Source: a marine gamma proteobacterium HTCC2148
Lineage (GTDB): Bacteria > Pseudomonadota > Gammaproteobacteria > Pseudomonadales > Halieaceae
Assembly (NCBI GenBank): GCA_000156295.1
Contig: DS999240.1
Location: 14,784-60,905 of the forward strand
Direction of reading: 5' to 3'
DNA: 46,122 nucleotides
The translations under genes were made by a program, and so were the position numbers. Of the stretch, positions 9,124 to 17,495 are shown one piece after another. A model generated the notes under the pieces. That model did not search any database, had not been told where the DNA came from, and was given only the letters and a program-made list of their open reading frames with translations. How positions within the stretch are numbered: the first letter of the stretch is position 1; each line of letters begins with the position of its first letter.

Positions 9124-10066
9124 GTCACTCACACTGATAGCGGCCCTGGTGCTGACACCGGCTTTTGGTTGGACGACACCTGTTGCCAACGCTACGGTGC
9201 TTTTCGATGAGGGCAAGCGCGAACTGGAAGTCGATATCAGCGAACTTTTTCCTGAACAGAGCCGCGCTCAAATTAGCCAATGGATCGAGCACCTTGCTCA
9301 CAGTCTCACACTTGTCTATGGGCATTGGCCGCGTGAACGTTGGGCCATCGATGTCGAGCCGGTCTCCGGCAGCATTGACGACCCCATACCCTGGGCACAG
9401 GTTCATCGCGAGAAAATCGACAGAGTTGCATTTTACGTTCTGTCCAGCGCCAGCGCTGACACCCTCAAGCATGAATGGACGGGGTATCACGAGGTTGCCC
9501 ACTTGCTATTACCCTACCGGGGCTGGGGTGATACCTGGTTCAGTGAAGGACTGGCAAGCTACTATCAAAACCTGTTGCAGGCCCGAGTTGGCGTGCTCAG
9601 CGAAGAGCAAATGTGGCAGAAGCTATACGATGGATTTGCCCGCGGTAAAGCGGATGACCGGTTTGATGGTCAAACTCTATTGTCAGTCAATCAGCAAATG
9701 CGAGAGAAAGGTGGTTATATGCGCGTTTACTGGTCCGGCGCCTGGTATTTTTTTGCTGCCGATATCAGCCTACGGGCAAAGAGCAATGGAGCATACAGCA
9801 TGGACAATGCACTCAAGCAGCTCAACAGTTGCTGTGCTGCACAGTCCCTATCCGTCGCCGAAATTATCGCCCACCTTGACGCTAGTACGGATCAGGAAAT
9901 GTTCAGCGAGCTCTACCAGAAGGTTTATCAGTCGCGCAAAATGCCCCCTTACGCGTCCCTATTCGCGCAGCTGGGTATCGAAATAAAAAATGGACAAGTG
10001 TCACTGGTAGCCGATGGTGCAAACGCCAGGCGGCGACGTGAGTTCCTAAGCTCTACCGCCCTGTAA
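9116..10066 (+). CDS. Secreted gluzincin-type zinc peptidase (Peptidase_MA-like), HExxH
   Basis: The protein has 316 residues from a GTG start at 9116 that lies inside the preceding gene. A signal peptide covers residues 1 to about 25 (VIRSLTLIAALVLTPAFG...). The catalytic motif H125-E-V-A-H129 is followed by Glu144 in WFSEGLASYYQ, the HExxH-x14-E arrangement of MA-clan (M1/M61-like) peptidases with a short inter-ligand spacer. The region around YMRVYWSGAWYFFAAD matches the downstream helix with an aromatic cluster seen in M61-like proteins. It should act in the periplasm or outside the cell. The substrate is unknown. The coupled MBL-fold hydrolase upstream suggests a joint function, which I cannot identify. 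Confidence 0.72.
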   Translation: MIRSLTLIAALVLTPAFGWTTPVANATVLFDEGKRELEVDISELFPEQSRAQISQWIEHLAHSLTLVYGHWPRERWAIDVEPVSGSIDDPIPWAQVHREKIDRVAFYVLSSASADTLKHEWTGYHEVAHLLLPYRGWGDTWFSEGLASYYQNLLQARVGVLSEEQMWQKLYDGFARGKADDRFDGQTLLSVNQQMREKGGYMRVYWSGAWYFFAADISLRAKSNGAYSMDNALKQLNSCCAAQSLSVAEIIAHLDASTDQEMFSELYQKVYQSRKMPPYASLFAQLGIEIKNGQVSLVADGANARRRREFLSSTAL

Positions 10067-10083
10067 TCTGGACAAACGCCGGG

Positions 10084-10089
10084 TATAAT
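10084..10089 (+). promoter_or_regulatory. Probable -10 box for the 10134 gene
   Basis: A perfect TATAAT preceded by G (GGGTATAATG) lies 44 bp upstream of the GTG start. The -35 position (around 10061-10066, CTGTAA) is poor, so the -10 is the only solid element. Confidence 0.35.
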
Positions 10090-10133
10090 GAAAGATTAAC
10101 GGTCATGCTGCAGCAACAAACGCAAAGGGAACA

Positions 10134-10472
10134 GTGAAAAAGCCGGTATCAAAAGCAGAGATCAGAGCCCAACTGGAACGAGAAACCAAGCGCTTTCTCA
10201 ATGGCGGAGGCACTGTGGAGGACATCCCGCGCGGAATCAGCGGTAAAGAAGCGGGAGAACCCCCCGTTTTTCTCAATCAGGCATTGTTCGTCGAACCCAA
10301 AGCAACGCGTACGTTGGTTCCCGAAGTTGTCGCGGCCATAGAGGCTCGTCGGCAGGAGCGGTTCAAACGCAAGCCGACTCGCACGCGCAGTAGACTGCCG
10401 CGTCCTCGCCGAAAGATTATTTATGATGACTTTGGAGAACCCTTAAGAAAGGTCTGGGTAGAAGAGGAGTAG
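10134..10472 (+). CDS. Conserved hypothetical basic protein, SutA-like N-terminal motif
   Basis: The protein has 112 residues starting at GTG 10134, with AAAGGGA 4-5 nt upstream. Residues 8-35 (EIRAQLERETKRFLNGGGTV, then EDIPRGISG) form a predicted helix followed by a Gly-rich turn. They recall the AMEEFLxxGGKVxEI element of small gammaproteobacterial RNA-polymerase-associated proteins such as SutA; this likeness is from memory and weak. The C-terminal third is Arg/Lys/Pro-rich (RKPTRTRSRLPRPRRK) and probably disordered, which would fit nucleic acid binding, before an acidic tail. It has its own -10 box and a strong terminator, so it looks like a single-gene unit. The function is unknown. Confidence 0.7.
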   Translation: MKKPVSKAEIRAQLERETKRFLNGGGTVEDIPRGISGKEAGEPPVFLNQALFVEPKATRTLVPEVVAAIEARRQERFKRKPTRTRSRLPRPRRKIIYDDFGEPLRKVWVEEE

Positions 10473-10479
10473 CAAAGAA

Positions 10480-10509
10480 AAGGGGCCCTTAGGCCCCTTC
10501 GGTTTTTTT
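10480..10509 (+). terminator. Rho-independent terminator
   Basis: An 8-bp GC-rich stem (AAGGGGCC / GGCCCCTT) with a CTTA loop is followed by a run of seven T at 10503-10509. It ends the 10134 gene. It also lies between that gene and the convergent sortase-substrate gene and may work weakly in the other direction. Confidence 0.85.
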
Positions 10510-10520
10510 CAGTTCAAGCT

Positions 10521-11087
10521 TCAGGAGAAGCGACGACGAATACCGCTAAGCATTCCGCCCAGTGCCAGGAAAGCACCGCCGACCGCACCGATCAGGAACA
10601 GTGGTGAGGCAGTAGTAGGCATTTCTACCACTTCTTCCTCGATCACTACCAAATCACCTTCATCAGGACCATCTGCATCGGTCACGGCAAGCGCGAAACG
10701 ATCTTCAGGCAGGTAAACGTTCAACTGCTGACCACGCATCAGGTCGCTGGCACGGTAGCTACGTCCACCGATTTCAGCGCGCCATGCACTGTCAAGCTGA
10801 ACAGAACGGCTGTCACCCATAGTGCCGTCTGTGTGCAGCGAACGGAATGTCATGCGATTGCCGCGTACGCGAACAACTTCAATGGACGCCTTCGCGAACA
10901 TTTTGCCATCCTTCTCATAAACCGACTGACACATTGCTGCGATATCGGGATTCAGCGCCAGAACTTCTGCAGACCAGTTCAGGTCTGCACAGGTTACTGC
11001 GCTAGCTGCTGCTTCGTCCTGAGCCATCAGCGAACCCGCTGATACTGACAGGGCCATACCTACTGCGATTGCTATCTTCTTATTCAT
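10521..11087 (-). CDS. Sortase substrate with signal peptide and MPTTA sorting tail
   Basis: This 188-residue protein has a signal peptide (residues 1-22, cleaved after LMA) and a soluble domain with two Cys residues at 33 and 53. A short beta-rich part follows (ASIEVVRVRGNRMTFRSL). The C-terminal tail has the sorting architecture: MPTTA at 156-160, a hydrophobic helix at about 162-183 and an RRR stop signal. Met replaces Leu of the classical LPxTG motif; MPTTASP is close to the PATASP tails I recall from proteobacterial sortase substrates. The gene lies 12 bp downstream of a sortase on the same strand, so it is very likely that enzyme's dedicated substrate. What the soluble domain does, and what it would be attached to in a Gram-negative envelope, are unknown. 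Confidence 0.8.
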   Translation of the reverse strand: MNKKIAIAVGMALSVSAGSLMAQDEAAASAVTCADLNWSAEVLALNPDIAAMCQSVYEKDGKMFAKASIEVVRVRGNRMTFRSLHTDGTMGDSRSVQLDSAWRAEIGGRSYRASDLMRGQQLNVYLPEDRFALAVTDADGPDEGDLVVIEEEVVEMPTTASPLFLIGAVGGAFLALGGMLSGIRRRFS

Positions 11088-11099
11088 GTCAAATCCTCC

Positions 11100-11786
11100 T
11101 TAGTTGTGTCTGACATAGGTTGTGTCGAGTGACGCTGTGACGATGAATCGCTGAGGCGCATGCCCGACAAAGTAAAACGGGTAACAAGTGACCAGGGTAA
11201 CAGTCTGATCACGGGTATCTTTGAGCAACGTGGTGTCGGCTTTATCGACTATCGTCGTCGCATCAATTTTAAATCTCTTTTCTCCTTCCAGCGTTTGCAG
11301 CGTGATGGTGTCGCCCACCTGCACGTCTTTAAGCACCCTGAAGTAACCATCCCTGTGGCCTGAAATGCCAATATTGCCGCCCTCATGGGGATACGCCATT
11401 CCATCGATAACGCCGGCAGCACGATCCATCACTTGGTCGGAAGCAGTCTGGTAAATAGGGACTTCTAATTCAACCGAGGGGACTTCCAACACTCCCATAA
11501 TCGGTGGTAGTTCGACGCCAAGGCTACTTTGGTAGTCAACAACGCGACCCGGGGCCCACAAGCTCATATCCGGCTGTGCTGGTTCTTTAAAAGAGGGTTG
11601 GTCCAGAGGGTCTTGCGTCGCGACACTAGCAAGCATCGCCTGATCTTCAAAAGCACTGATCGCCCCTTGCCTTTCCACCTCGCCCTGAGCAAGCTGAATA
11701 GCAAAGAAGCCGGTTAAAATTAACCCAGTGCTGTAACTGAGTAATTCTACCGTGCGGATAGCTAATGAACGCACCTTCACCGACAT
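11100..11786 (-). CDS. Gram-negative class D-like sortase
   Basis: This 228-residue protein has an N-terminal membrane anchor (about residues 13-33) and a C-terminal sortase beta-barrel. The catalytic triad is visible: His144 in ISGHRDGYFR, Cys201 in TLVTCYPF and Arg213 in PQRFIV. Sortases cut a sorting motif and join the protein to a nucleophile. In Gram-negatives the acceptor is usually undefined, since LPxTG wall anchoring does not apply. The only gene following it in the unit is the MPTTA-tailed protein, a one-enzyme, one-substrate layout. An AGGAG is present but about 13 nt before the ATG, so it is rather distant. The marine proteobacterial sortases known to me normally sit beside a large VIT/vWA target, which is absent here. 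Confidence 0.85.
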   Translation of the reverse strand: MSVKVRSLAIRTVELLSYSTGLILTGFFAIQLAQGEVERQGAISAFEDQAMLASVATQDPLDQPSFKEPAQPDMSLWAPGRVVDYQSSLGVELPPIMGVLEVPSVELEVPIYQTASDQVMDRAAGVIDGMAYPHEGGNIGISGHRDGYFRVLKDVQVGDTITLQTLEGEKRFKIDATTIVDKADTTLLKDTRDQTVTLVTCYPFYFVGHAPQRFIVTASLDTTYVRHN

Positions 11787-11827
11787 ATAACGCCGTGGTT
11801 TCTCCTGTAACCTTGACTGGCAATGTT

Positions 11828-11842
11828 CTCGTGGGTCACGAG
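11828..11842. promoter_or_regulatory. Perfect inverted repeat in the sortase/epoxide hydrolase intergenic region
   Basis: CTCGTG-GGT-CACGAG is a perfect 6-bp inverted repeat in the 226-bp gap between the divergent sortase and epoxide hydrolase genes. The rest of the gap is AT-rich (ATATACTAGTAGGTTATAGT) and could hold promoters. I see no regulator gene beside it, so operator function is a guess. Confidence 0.3.
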
Positions 11843-12012
11843 TTCATCCAGCGTGTCTTTGTTTAATATACTAGTAGGTTATAGTAATAATGCTAGTTTA
11901 GACCATTATTGTCGAATTGCTGCAAACTTATGTAGAAAAACACGACATTTCCACTCGTGTTCCTCACTTGGTTAGTAGCTTCACTCACCCCATGATTCTT
12001 AGGGATATCGCC

Positions 12013-13164
12013 ATGACCGCAAGCATCCGCCCTTTCCAGATTGCCATTGAAGATACAGCACTTGAGGATCTGCACAAACGCATCAGCAGCACCCGATGGC
12101 CAGATTCAGAGACCTGCAAAGGGTGGGACCAAGGCATGCCCCTGGAATACTCCCGTGAGCTCGCACAGTATTGGGTCAAAGACTACGACTGGCGACGTTG
12201 TGAAACAATGCTGAACAACTGGCCAAACTATATGGCAAGCATAGACGGCCAGGACATTCATTTTATACATCGCACCAGCACGCACGCTAATGCCCTTCCG
12301 TTAATTATTTCCCACGGCTGGCCAGGGTCGGTGATCGAGTTTCATAAAATCATTGACGCCTTGGCACAGCCGGAGCAATACGGCGGAGACCCGGCTGACG
12401 CATTTCACGTGGTAGCGCCGTCACTCCCCGGCTTTGGTTTTTCCAGCAAGCCAACGACTACCGGAACCAAGGTTGAAAAAATCGGAGCGATGTGGGGCAA
12501 GCTCATGGCTGAACTTGGATACGATTCCTACGTAGCCCAGGGCGGCGACTGGGGCTCCATGGTGACCCAAAGTATGGGGCAGACTGAAACAAAACACTGC
12601 GCCGGCATTCATATCAATATGCCCATCGTCGCTCCCGACCCCGAAACCATGAACGACCTGACTCCACTTGAGCAGTCTGCGCTTGAAGGAATGGCTTTTT
12701 ATAATGATCACGATTCAGGCTATTCCAAACAACAATCAACCCGCCCTCAAACGATTAGCTATGGCCTTGCAGATTCGCCCGTTGGGCAAATGGCCTGGAT
12801 AGTTGAAAAGTTTTATGCGTGGACAGATTGCGAAAAAAATGGCGTAAAGCACCCTGAAAACGTTTTGAGTAAAGACGAGCTGCTAGACAACGTTATGCTC
12901 TACTGGCTGAACAATTGCGCTGGCAGTTCCGCACGGCTTTATTGGGAAAGCTTTAATCAACCCAACCTCGCGCCCATTGACATGCCTGTGGGCTGCTCTA
13001 TCTTCCCCTGTGAAATCTTCCGCTCCAGCCGTCGCTGGGCAGCTAAGCGCTTTAGCAATATTGTGCACTGGAATGAGCTGGAAAAAGGCGGGCATTTTGC
13101 CGCTTTCGAGCAACCTCAAATATTCATCAAAGAAGTGAGTGACTGTTTCCGCAAGCTGCGATGA
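12013..13164 (+). CDS. Epoxide hydrolase (EHN-domain, microsomal-type alpha/beta hydrolase)
   Basis: This 383-residue protein begins with the epoxide-hydrolase N-terminal domain (RPFQIAIEDTALEDLHKRI, then RWPD). The alpha/beta hydrolase core follows, with HGWPGS at 101-106 (oxyanion hole), the nucleophile Asp179 in GGDWGS and His361 in GGHFAAFE. The family opens epoxides to diols through a covalent ester on the Asp. ATG 12013 is chosen because the family starts here and AGGGA precedes it; an upstream in-frame start at 11917 would add 32 residues without homology. It is convergent with the next gene, with 9 bp between stops. Genes downstream for amidohydrolase and acyl-CoA dehydrogenases hint at breakdown of hydrophobic xenobiotics or lipids, but they are on the other strand. 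Confidence 0.88.
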   Translation: MTASIRPFQIAIEDTALEDLHKRISSTRWPDSETCKGWDQGMPLEYSRELAQYWVKDYDWRRCETMLNNWPNYMASIDGQDIHFIHRTSTHANALPLIISHGWPGSVIEFHKIIDALAQPEQYGGDPADAFHVVAPSLPGFGFSSKPTTTGTKVEKIGAMWGKLMAELGYDSYVAQGGDWGSMVTQSMGQTETKHCAGIHINMPIVAPDPETMNDLTPLEQSALEGMAFYNDHDSGYSKQQSTRPQTISYGLADSPVGQMAWIVEKFYAWTDCEKNGVKHPENVLSKDELLDNVMLYWLNNCAGSSARLYWESFNQPNLAPIDMPVGCSIFPCEIFRSSRRWAAKRFSNIVHWNELEKGGHFAAFEQPQIFIKEVSDCFRKLR

Positions 13165-13173
13165 AGGTCGTGC

Positions 13174-14463
13174 TCAACTGTCCTGAAAATCGCTAGTGTT
13201 AAGACTGCTGGAAAAAGGCCGAGTAGCGGGTATTTCTGGCTCTTCGAGCGTGTCAGTCGACTCAGGTGGCAATGTACCCACAACTGAAGATCGAATCCCA
13301 ATAAATTCCGAAGGCTCAACAGGCAAGGCATAATCGGAATCATCGACACAATCGACTTCATATTCATTACCAGCCGTTTGTAATACTGGTGGCATGGTCT
13401 GCGAAACAGCAGACGCATCAGCCTTGTCTTTTGCGATTGGAGCGAGTGGCTCGCCAATGTTAGGCGGCCCGCCGCTACTGCCAATAAACTCGAGATTCTG
13501 CAGAGCCACGTCCATCACATTGGCCACCGAGGCGGACATGGCCGTAACAGCACCAGAGTCGTCTCCTTTCAAGGCCTTGGGCGACAGTTGCCTGGCTTGC
13601 ATCGCCAGGGTGTCTCCTACCTGAATTCCTTTAGCCGAATATTTTGCATCGCTGGCACTCTCAACAGATTGCACCTCCGTTTGCTCAGGCACCTGAGCAG
13701 AAGCCGCAGCGACCAACGGCAGTGGAACCATTTGTTCTTGCTCTTCCCCGGCATCCTCTACTGGCTCTTCACCGCGCAGTGCTCGCTGTTTCAAAACCTC
13801 GTTTGCACATTCCGACCATCGACCGAACTGAGCAGATTCAGCGGGATCGGGCATGCGGTGCTTGCGAAAGTCTCGCATGGTTTGCATAAAGCGCTGTTTA
13901 ACAGCCCGATAATGATAAACATGGTCTTCGGTATGCAGTGGCACCAGGTCGGAGCCACCTCTAATTATCAGCATCTGAGGCGGAAGCTGCCCCTGTAGGC
14001 TGTGCAGCAAGTCGGCCAGGAAGCACAGCCTGAATGCGGAATTGAGCGTGGTCTTGGCCTGGGTATCGCAAGGGATATAGAGATAATTTCCCAGTTCGGA
14101 AAATCCGCTGGTGCGCATCAACAGGTTGGCAGAGCCCGAGAGAGGTCCCAGCGCCAGTTGACCGTTAACAATATAATCCACGCCCTTGCGCATAGCTTGA
14201 AGCGTGGCAGCGCGTCGATCCACTTCCACTGCATCCCAGTCGACCAGCCTGACGTTCTTATCCTCTGCCCGCAGAGTATCGGCCAATTCATCCTGCCGCT
14301 GCATGTAATTACTGGGGGGGACGCTATGACTATCGGGTAAAATACCGTGATCGGGGTTTTCGAGAGTGAGACGTTCCATCCAACAGGCAAAAGGAGACTC
14401 CCTGAATAGGACGAAGTCTTCGGAGGTGTAAGTGACGGCATTGTCTAAACTATAGCGGTACAT
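13174..14463 (-). CDS. TM0106/RecB-like nuclease-domain protein with degenerate active site and long disordered tail
   Basis: This 429-residue protein has residues 1 to about 215 resembling the N-terminal part of TM0106-type RecB-family nucleases. Landmarks are EDFVLFRESPFACWMERL, then AATLQAMRKGVDYIVNGQL, a conserved LLMR strand, NYLYIPCDTQAK, and LCFLADLLHSLQG. In that family the metal-binding segment normally reads D-x-K; here it reads CDTQAK, with two residues between Asp and Lys, so activity is doubtful. The helicase half found in full-length relatives is missing. The C-terminal half is rich in Pro, Ser, Glu and Ala, probably disordered, and unlike anything I recognise. ATG 14463 is preferred to an upstream TTG at 14505. 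The role is unknown; it may bind nucleic acid without cutting. Confidence 0.6.
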   Translation of the reverse strand: MYRYSLDNAVTYTSEDFVLFRESPFACWMERLTLENPDHGILPDSHSVPPSNYMQRQDELADTLRAEDKNVRLVDWDAVEVDRRAATLQAMRKGVDYIVNGQLALGPLSGSANLLMRTSGFSELGNYLYIPCDTQAKTTLNSAFRLCFLADLLHSLQGQLPPQMLIIRGGSDLVPLHTEDHVYHYRAVKQRFMQTMRDFRKHRMPDPAESAQFGRWSECANEVLKQRALRGEEPVEDAGEEQEQMVPLPLVAAASAQVPEQTEVQSVESASDAKYSAKGIQVGDTLAMQARQLSPKALKGDDSGAVTAMSASVANVMDVALQNLEFIGSSGGPPNIGEPLAPIAKDKADASAVSQTMPPVLQTAGNEYEVDCVDDSDYALPVEPSEFIGIRSSVVGTLPPESTDTLEEPEIPATRPFSSSLNTSDFQDS

Positions 14464-14616
14464 AGATTGCTGTTTGGGACCCTTTTTTGGTTGCAAACAG
14501 CTCAAGTTGTCAGAGTACTCAGGCCGTTTGCATAGTTATATATCAATGCCCTCCCAGAGGCAACGACGGCGACTGAAAAGCCGCCTGCCCTACCCCAAAG
14601 AGGGATGAGAACAGGG

Positions 14617-16326
14617 CTACTGCCTACGATAAATTGTGGCGCCGCCTATTAGCGTTCGCTCCACTTTCAGGTCTCGCATAGACATGGGGTCGGCCAGCGG
14701 ACTCGCTGAAAGTATGATCATATCGGCCAACTTTCCCGCTTCCAGCGAGCCAACACGATCTTCCTGAAACACCTGCCATGCTGCGTCAATAGTCACTGCC
14801 CGCAGAGCAGACATCACATCAATGCGCTGATCTTCTCCTATCACATCGCCACCATAACTAAGCCTGTACACCTGACTCCACACGGCCTGCAGCGGAAGCA
14901 TTGGGGTAACCGGCGTATCCATATGGGAGCTAAACCGAAGCTTGTATTGCTGGGCCCAACGCGCGGGACTCATGGCCGCGGCACGCTCTGGCCCCATAAA
15001 GATATCCCGATGCCGGTCACCCCAATAATAGGTGTGTGCAGAAAAGAAGCTCGGCGTCACCCCCAGACCCTTCATCCTCGCAATCTGGTCCTCACGGGCC
15101 ATCTGCGAGTGAATTAGAATCATGCGGGCGTCGTCTCTCGGATGAGCCTGCTGAGCCGCTTCAAAGGCATCGAGTATGTCTTCAATAGACTCATCACCAT
15201 TGCCATGGATGGCCAACTGGTAGCCCAGACCGTGCAATCGCTGCACCCGGTCAAACAAGACTTCTCTAGAAATAGAGGGATAACCACGGTAGGACTCATC
15301 CCCCTTGAAGGGCATGTGATAGGGATGACTCAAATAGCCGGTGTACCCCTGAATACTGCCATCGGCAACCAATTTAACCGCGGGCATCCTGACTCTGTCT
15401 GAGTAGTACTTCTGCGGGTCGAACTCGCCAGCATCGATCAACTCTGCAAATTCGGTGTCAAAAGCGAAAAGCACCAGCCGCTGGGGGATAACGCCCAGCT
15501 TACTGAACAGCGATAAGCCGTCGGAAAGCATCACCGAGGTTCCACCAGACTGGGCGGTAGTGACGCCCACCTGGGCGTAATCGCGTACTGCTTTTTTTAT
15601 CATTTGATAAACAGCGAGCACGCCCGTGTCCTGCATGGCGTCTACGACCCCGAGGCGCGCGTTCTCTTCCAGTAATCCATTAGGTTCCCGGCTCCCTTCC
15701 CGACGCGCAATAACACCACCGACCGGGTTTTCTGTTTCTGCCGAAATACCGACCAGCTCTAATGCCATGCTGTTGACTACTACCATGTGTCCGGAAACAT
15801 GCATTGCCACAACCGGGTGCTCAGTAGACACCTCATCGAGTTCAGCTCGGGTAGGATGGCGCTGCTCTGCCAGCAGCGTGTCGTCATAACCAAAACCAGA
15901 CACCCACTTGCCGGGCTCTATCGATGCCGCCCGCTCCTTGAGCGCTGCAAGCACCTCTTCCATGCTTTGCTTGTTACCCACCGGAGGACTGGTCAAGTCT
16001 GCCGCAATCACGCTCATTCCTGATCCCGGAAAATGTCCATGGGCGTCAATGAAACCGGGCATCAAGGTGCGTCCACGCAAATCAACAACCTCGGTCTGGT
16101 TACTCACCAGCGCCATGATTTCATCAGTACTACCCACAGCCTCAATCCGTTCGCCGCGAACCGATACCGCCTCCACAATCCGACTGCTTGCGTCCATGGT
16201 GAGCACATCACCATTAATAAACACCTGATGATCGGGCGGCGCAGGCAGCCGGGTGGCCATCTTTGCAAGAATGGCAACACCAACAATGAGGACGCCCAGC
16301 ACCAGGGCCGTTGTTTTCCAGTTCAT
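14617..16326 (-). CDS. Membrane-anchored amidohydrolase (YtcJ/Amidohydro_3 family)
   Basis: This 569-residue protein has an N-terminal membrane segment (residues about 6-24) and probably faces the periplasm. The amidohydrolase body has the strand-1 metal motif DAHGHF (HxH). Later barrel His residues lie in QLAIHGNGD and ILIHSQM, and a C-terminal part SLEAGKLADMIIL closes the composite beta-domain. The family hydrolyses amide or related bonds in diverse small molecules; the substrate cannot be assigned. It is co-directional with the two acyl-CoA dehydrogenases upstream (28 bp from the first) and may be in their operon. The 150-bp region before the next gene (14464-14616) holds no gene I can see. 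Confidence 0.85.
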   Translation of the reverse strand: MNWKTTALVLGVLIVGVAILAKMATRLPAPPDHQVFINGDVLTMDASSRIVEAVSVRGERIEAVGSTDEIMALVSNQTEVVDLRGRTLMPGFIDAHGHFPGSGMSVIAADLTSPPVGNKQSMEEVLAALKERAASIEPGKWVSGFGYDDTLLAEQRHPTRAELDEVSTEHPVVAMHVSGHMVVVNSMALELVGISAETENPVGGVIARREGSREPNGLLEENARLGVVDAMQDTGVLAVYQMIKKAVRDYAQVGVTTAQSGGTSVMLSDGLSLFSKLGVIPQRLVLFAFDTEFAELIDAGEFDPQKYYSDRVRMPAVKLVADGSIQGYTGYLSHPYHMPFKGDESYRGYPSISREVLFDRVQRLHGLGYQLAIHGNGDESIEDILDAFEAAQQAHPRDDARMILIHSQMAREDQIARMKGLGVTPSFFSAHTYYWGDRHRDIFMGPERAAAMSPARWAQQYKLRFSSHMDTPVTPMLPLQAVWSQVYRLSYGGDVIGEDQRIDVMSALRAVTIDAAWQVFQEDRVGSLEAGKLADMIILSASPLADPMSMRDLKVERTLIGGATIYRRQ

Positions 16327-16354
16327 CCGTTCTTTCCTTTTACGCTAATAGCAA

Positions 16355-17482
16355 TCAAGCAACCGCATCGATAACAATTTCCGCCAGGCGGGCGCGATGC
16401 CAAGGACCATCTCCCCAAAGCATTTGACTGTGCCGCTGTCGTTTGAAAAACAAATGCACATAACACTCCCAGGTAAAACCAATACCACCATGGCACTGCA
16501 CCGCCCGACTACCCGAATAGTCAGCCATGTCGGAGGCCGATGCCTGAGCCATGTGAGCGTATTGCCGCGCCATTTCAGGCTCACAGTCAACCGCGCAGGC
16601 CGCGTTGTAAACCAGGGACTTGGCCTGATCAATCATAACCATGACGTCCACCAGCGGGTGCTTCACCGCCTGGAAGAAACCCAGGGGCTTGTCGAATTGC
16701 TGACGGGCGTTAACGTAGTCGACAGTGGTCTGCAGCAACCACTCTCCCGCGCCGACCATGTCTGCCGCATAGAGCGTCCACAGTGCAGGCAATGCCTGCT
16801 CAAGTGCCGCGGAAGCATCGGCAGAGACCTGCTGTGCCTGCGCATTATTAAAATGTATGTGGGCCTGGTCTCGGGTTAAATCGACAATACTATCTTGTGT
16901 GCGCTCCACGCCGGCAGCATCAGTTCCCAGCCAGTGCAGGGACAGTCCCGAATCTGAACGCGCACAAACCAGAAGGTGGCTGACCTTACCCGCATCCTGC
17001 ACAAAATAACCGGTCCCATCGAGATTGCCCGAGCTCACGCCAATAGGGGTAGCTTTTGGCTCCAGGGAACCATTTTCATCAGCAAACACCAGAGTGGCCG
17101 TTGCTCCCTCGGCGATCTCGGTAAGCGCAGGTTCGCCCTCACTACCGCAGGCACTGAGGATGTAACTGGCTGCCAGGGTTGATAACAGCGGACAGGGGAA
17201 CGCCGCGCGTCCTAACTCCTCTACCAGACCCGCAACGCCTACCAGCGGCATTCCAACACCGCCCTGAGCTTCGGGCACGGCCAAAAGCGACCAGCCAAGA
17301 TCAACCATTTGCTGCCATATGTCTTCGTCCCATTGCACCTGCGGTGCGCGGTCTGGTGAAGGATCACCCGCCACCATGTTATGCAACACGTCTGCAGTGA
17401 ACTTTTCATTAAAAAATTTACGCGCTGACTCTTTCAACAGCGCTGCCTCTTCGGTAAATCCGAAATCATCAGGTTGTGACAT
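16355..17482 (-). CDS. Acyl-CoA dehydrogenase family protein (shorter paralogue)
   Basis: This 375-residue protein has the acyl-CoA dehydrogenase N-terminal helical domain (FTEEAALLKESARKFFNEKF), an ARTLLxP-like middle domain with limited conservation, and a C-terminal helical domain containing QFDKPLGFFQAVKHPLVD and QCHGGIGFTWE, the typical FAD- and substrate-facing segments. Glu in GFTWE is at the position often used in this group. ATG 17482 is preferred; the frame is open 33 codons further up but that stretch has no homology. It overlaps no neighbour and lies 13 bp downstream of another acyl-CoA dehydrogenase. Such adjacent alpha/beta pairs often form heteromers acting on sterol side-chain or branched acyl-CoAs, which is an inference here. 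Confidence 0.88.
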   Translation of the reverse strand: MSQPDDFGFTEEAALLKESARKFFNEKFTADVLHNMVAGDPSPDRAPQVQWDEDIWQQMVDLGWSLLAVPEAQGGVGMPLVGVAGLVEELGRAAFPCPLLSTLAASYILSACGSEGEPALTEIAEGATATLVFADENGSLEPKATPIGVSSGNLDGTGYFVQDAGKVSHLLVCARSDSGLSLHWLGTDAAGVERTQDSIVDLTRDQAHIHFNNAQAQQVSADASAALEQALPALWTLYAADMVGAGEWLLQTTVDYVNARQQFDKPLGFFQAVKHPLVDVMVMIDQAKSLVYNAACAVDCEPEMARQYAHMAQASASDMADYSGSRAVQCHGGIGFTWECYVHLFFKRQRHSQMLWGDGPWHRARLAEIVIDAVA

Positions 17483-17495
17483 CTTTTTTGTTCCC

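Noticed and set aside
9165-9986. 273-codon plus-strand open frame
   Set aside because: It overlaps the secreted peptidase in another frame and is rich in Cys/Ser/Arg; the peptidase with HExxH and signal peptide is clearly the real gene.
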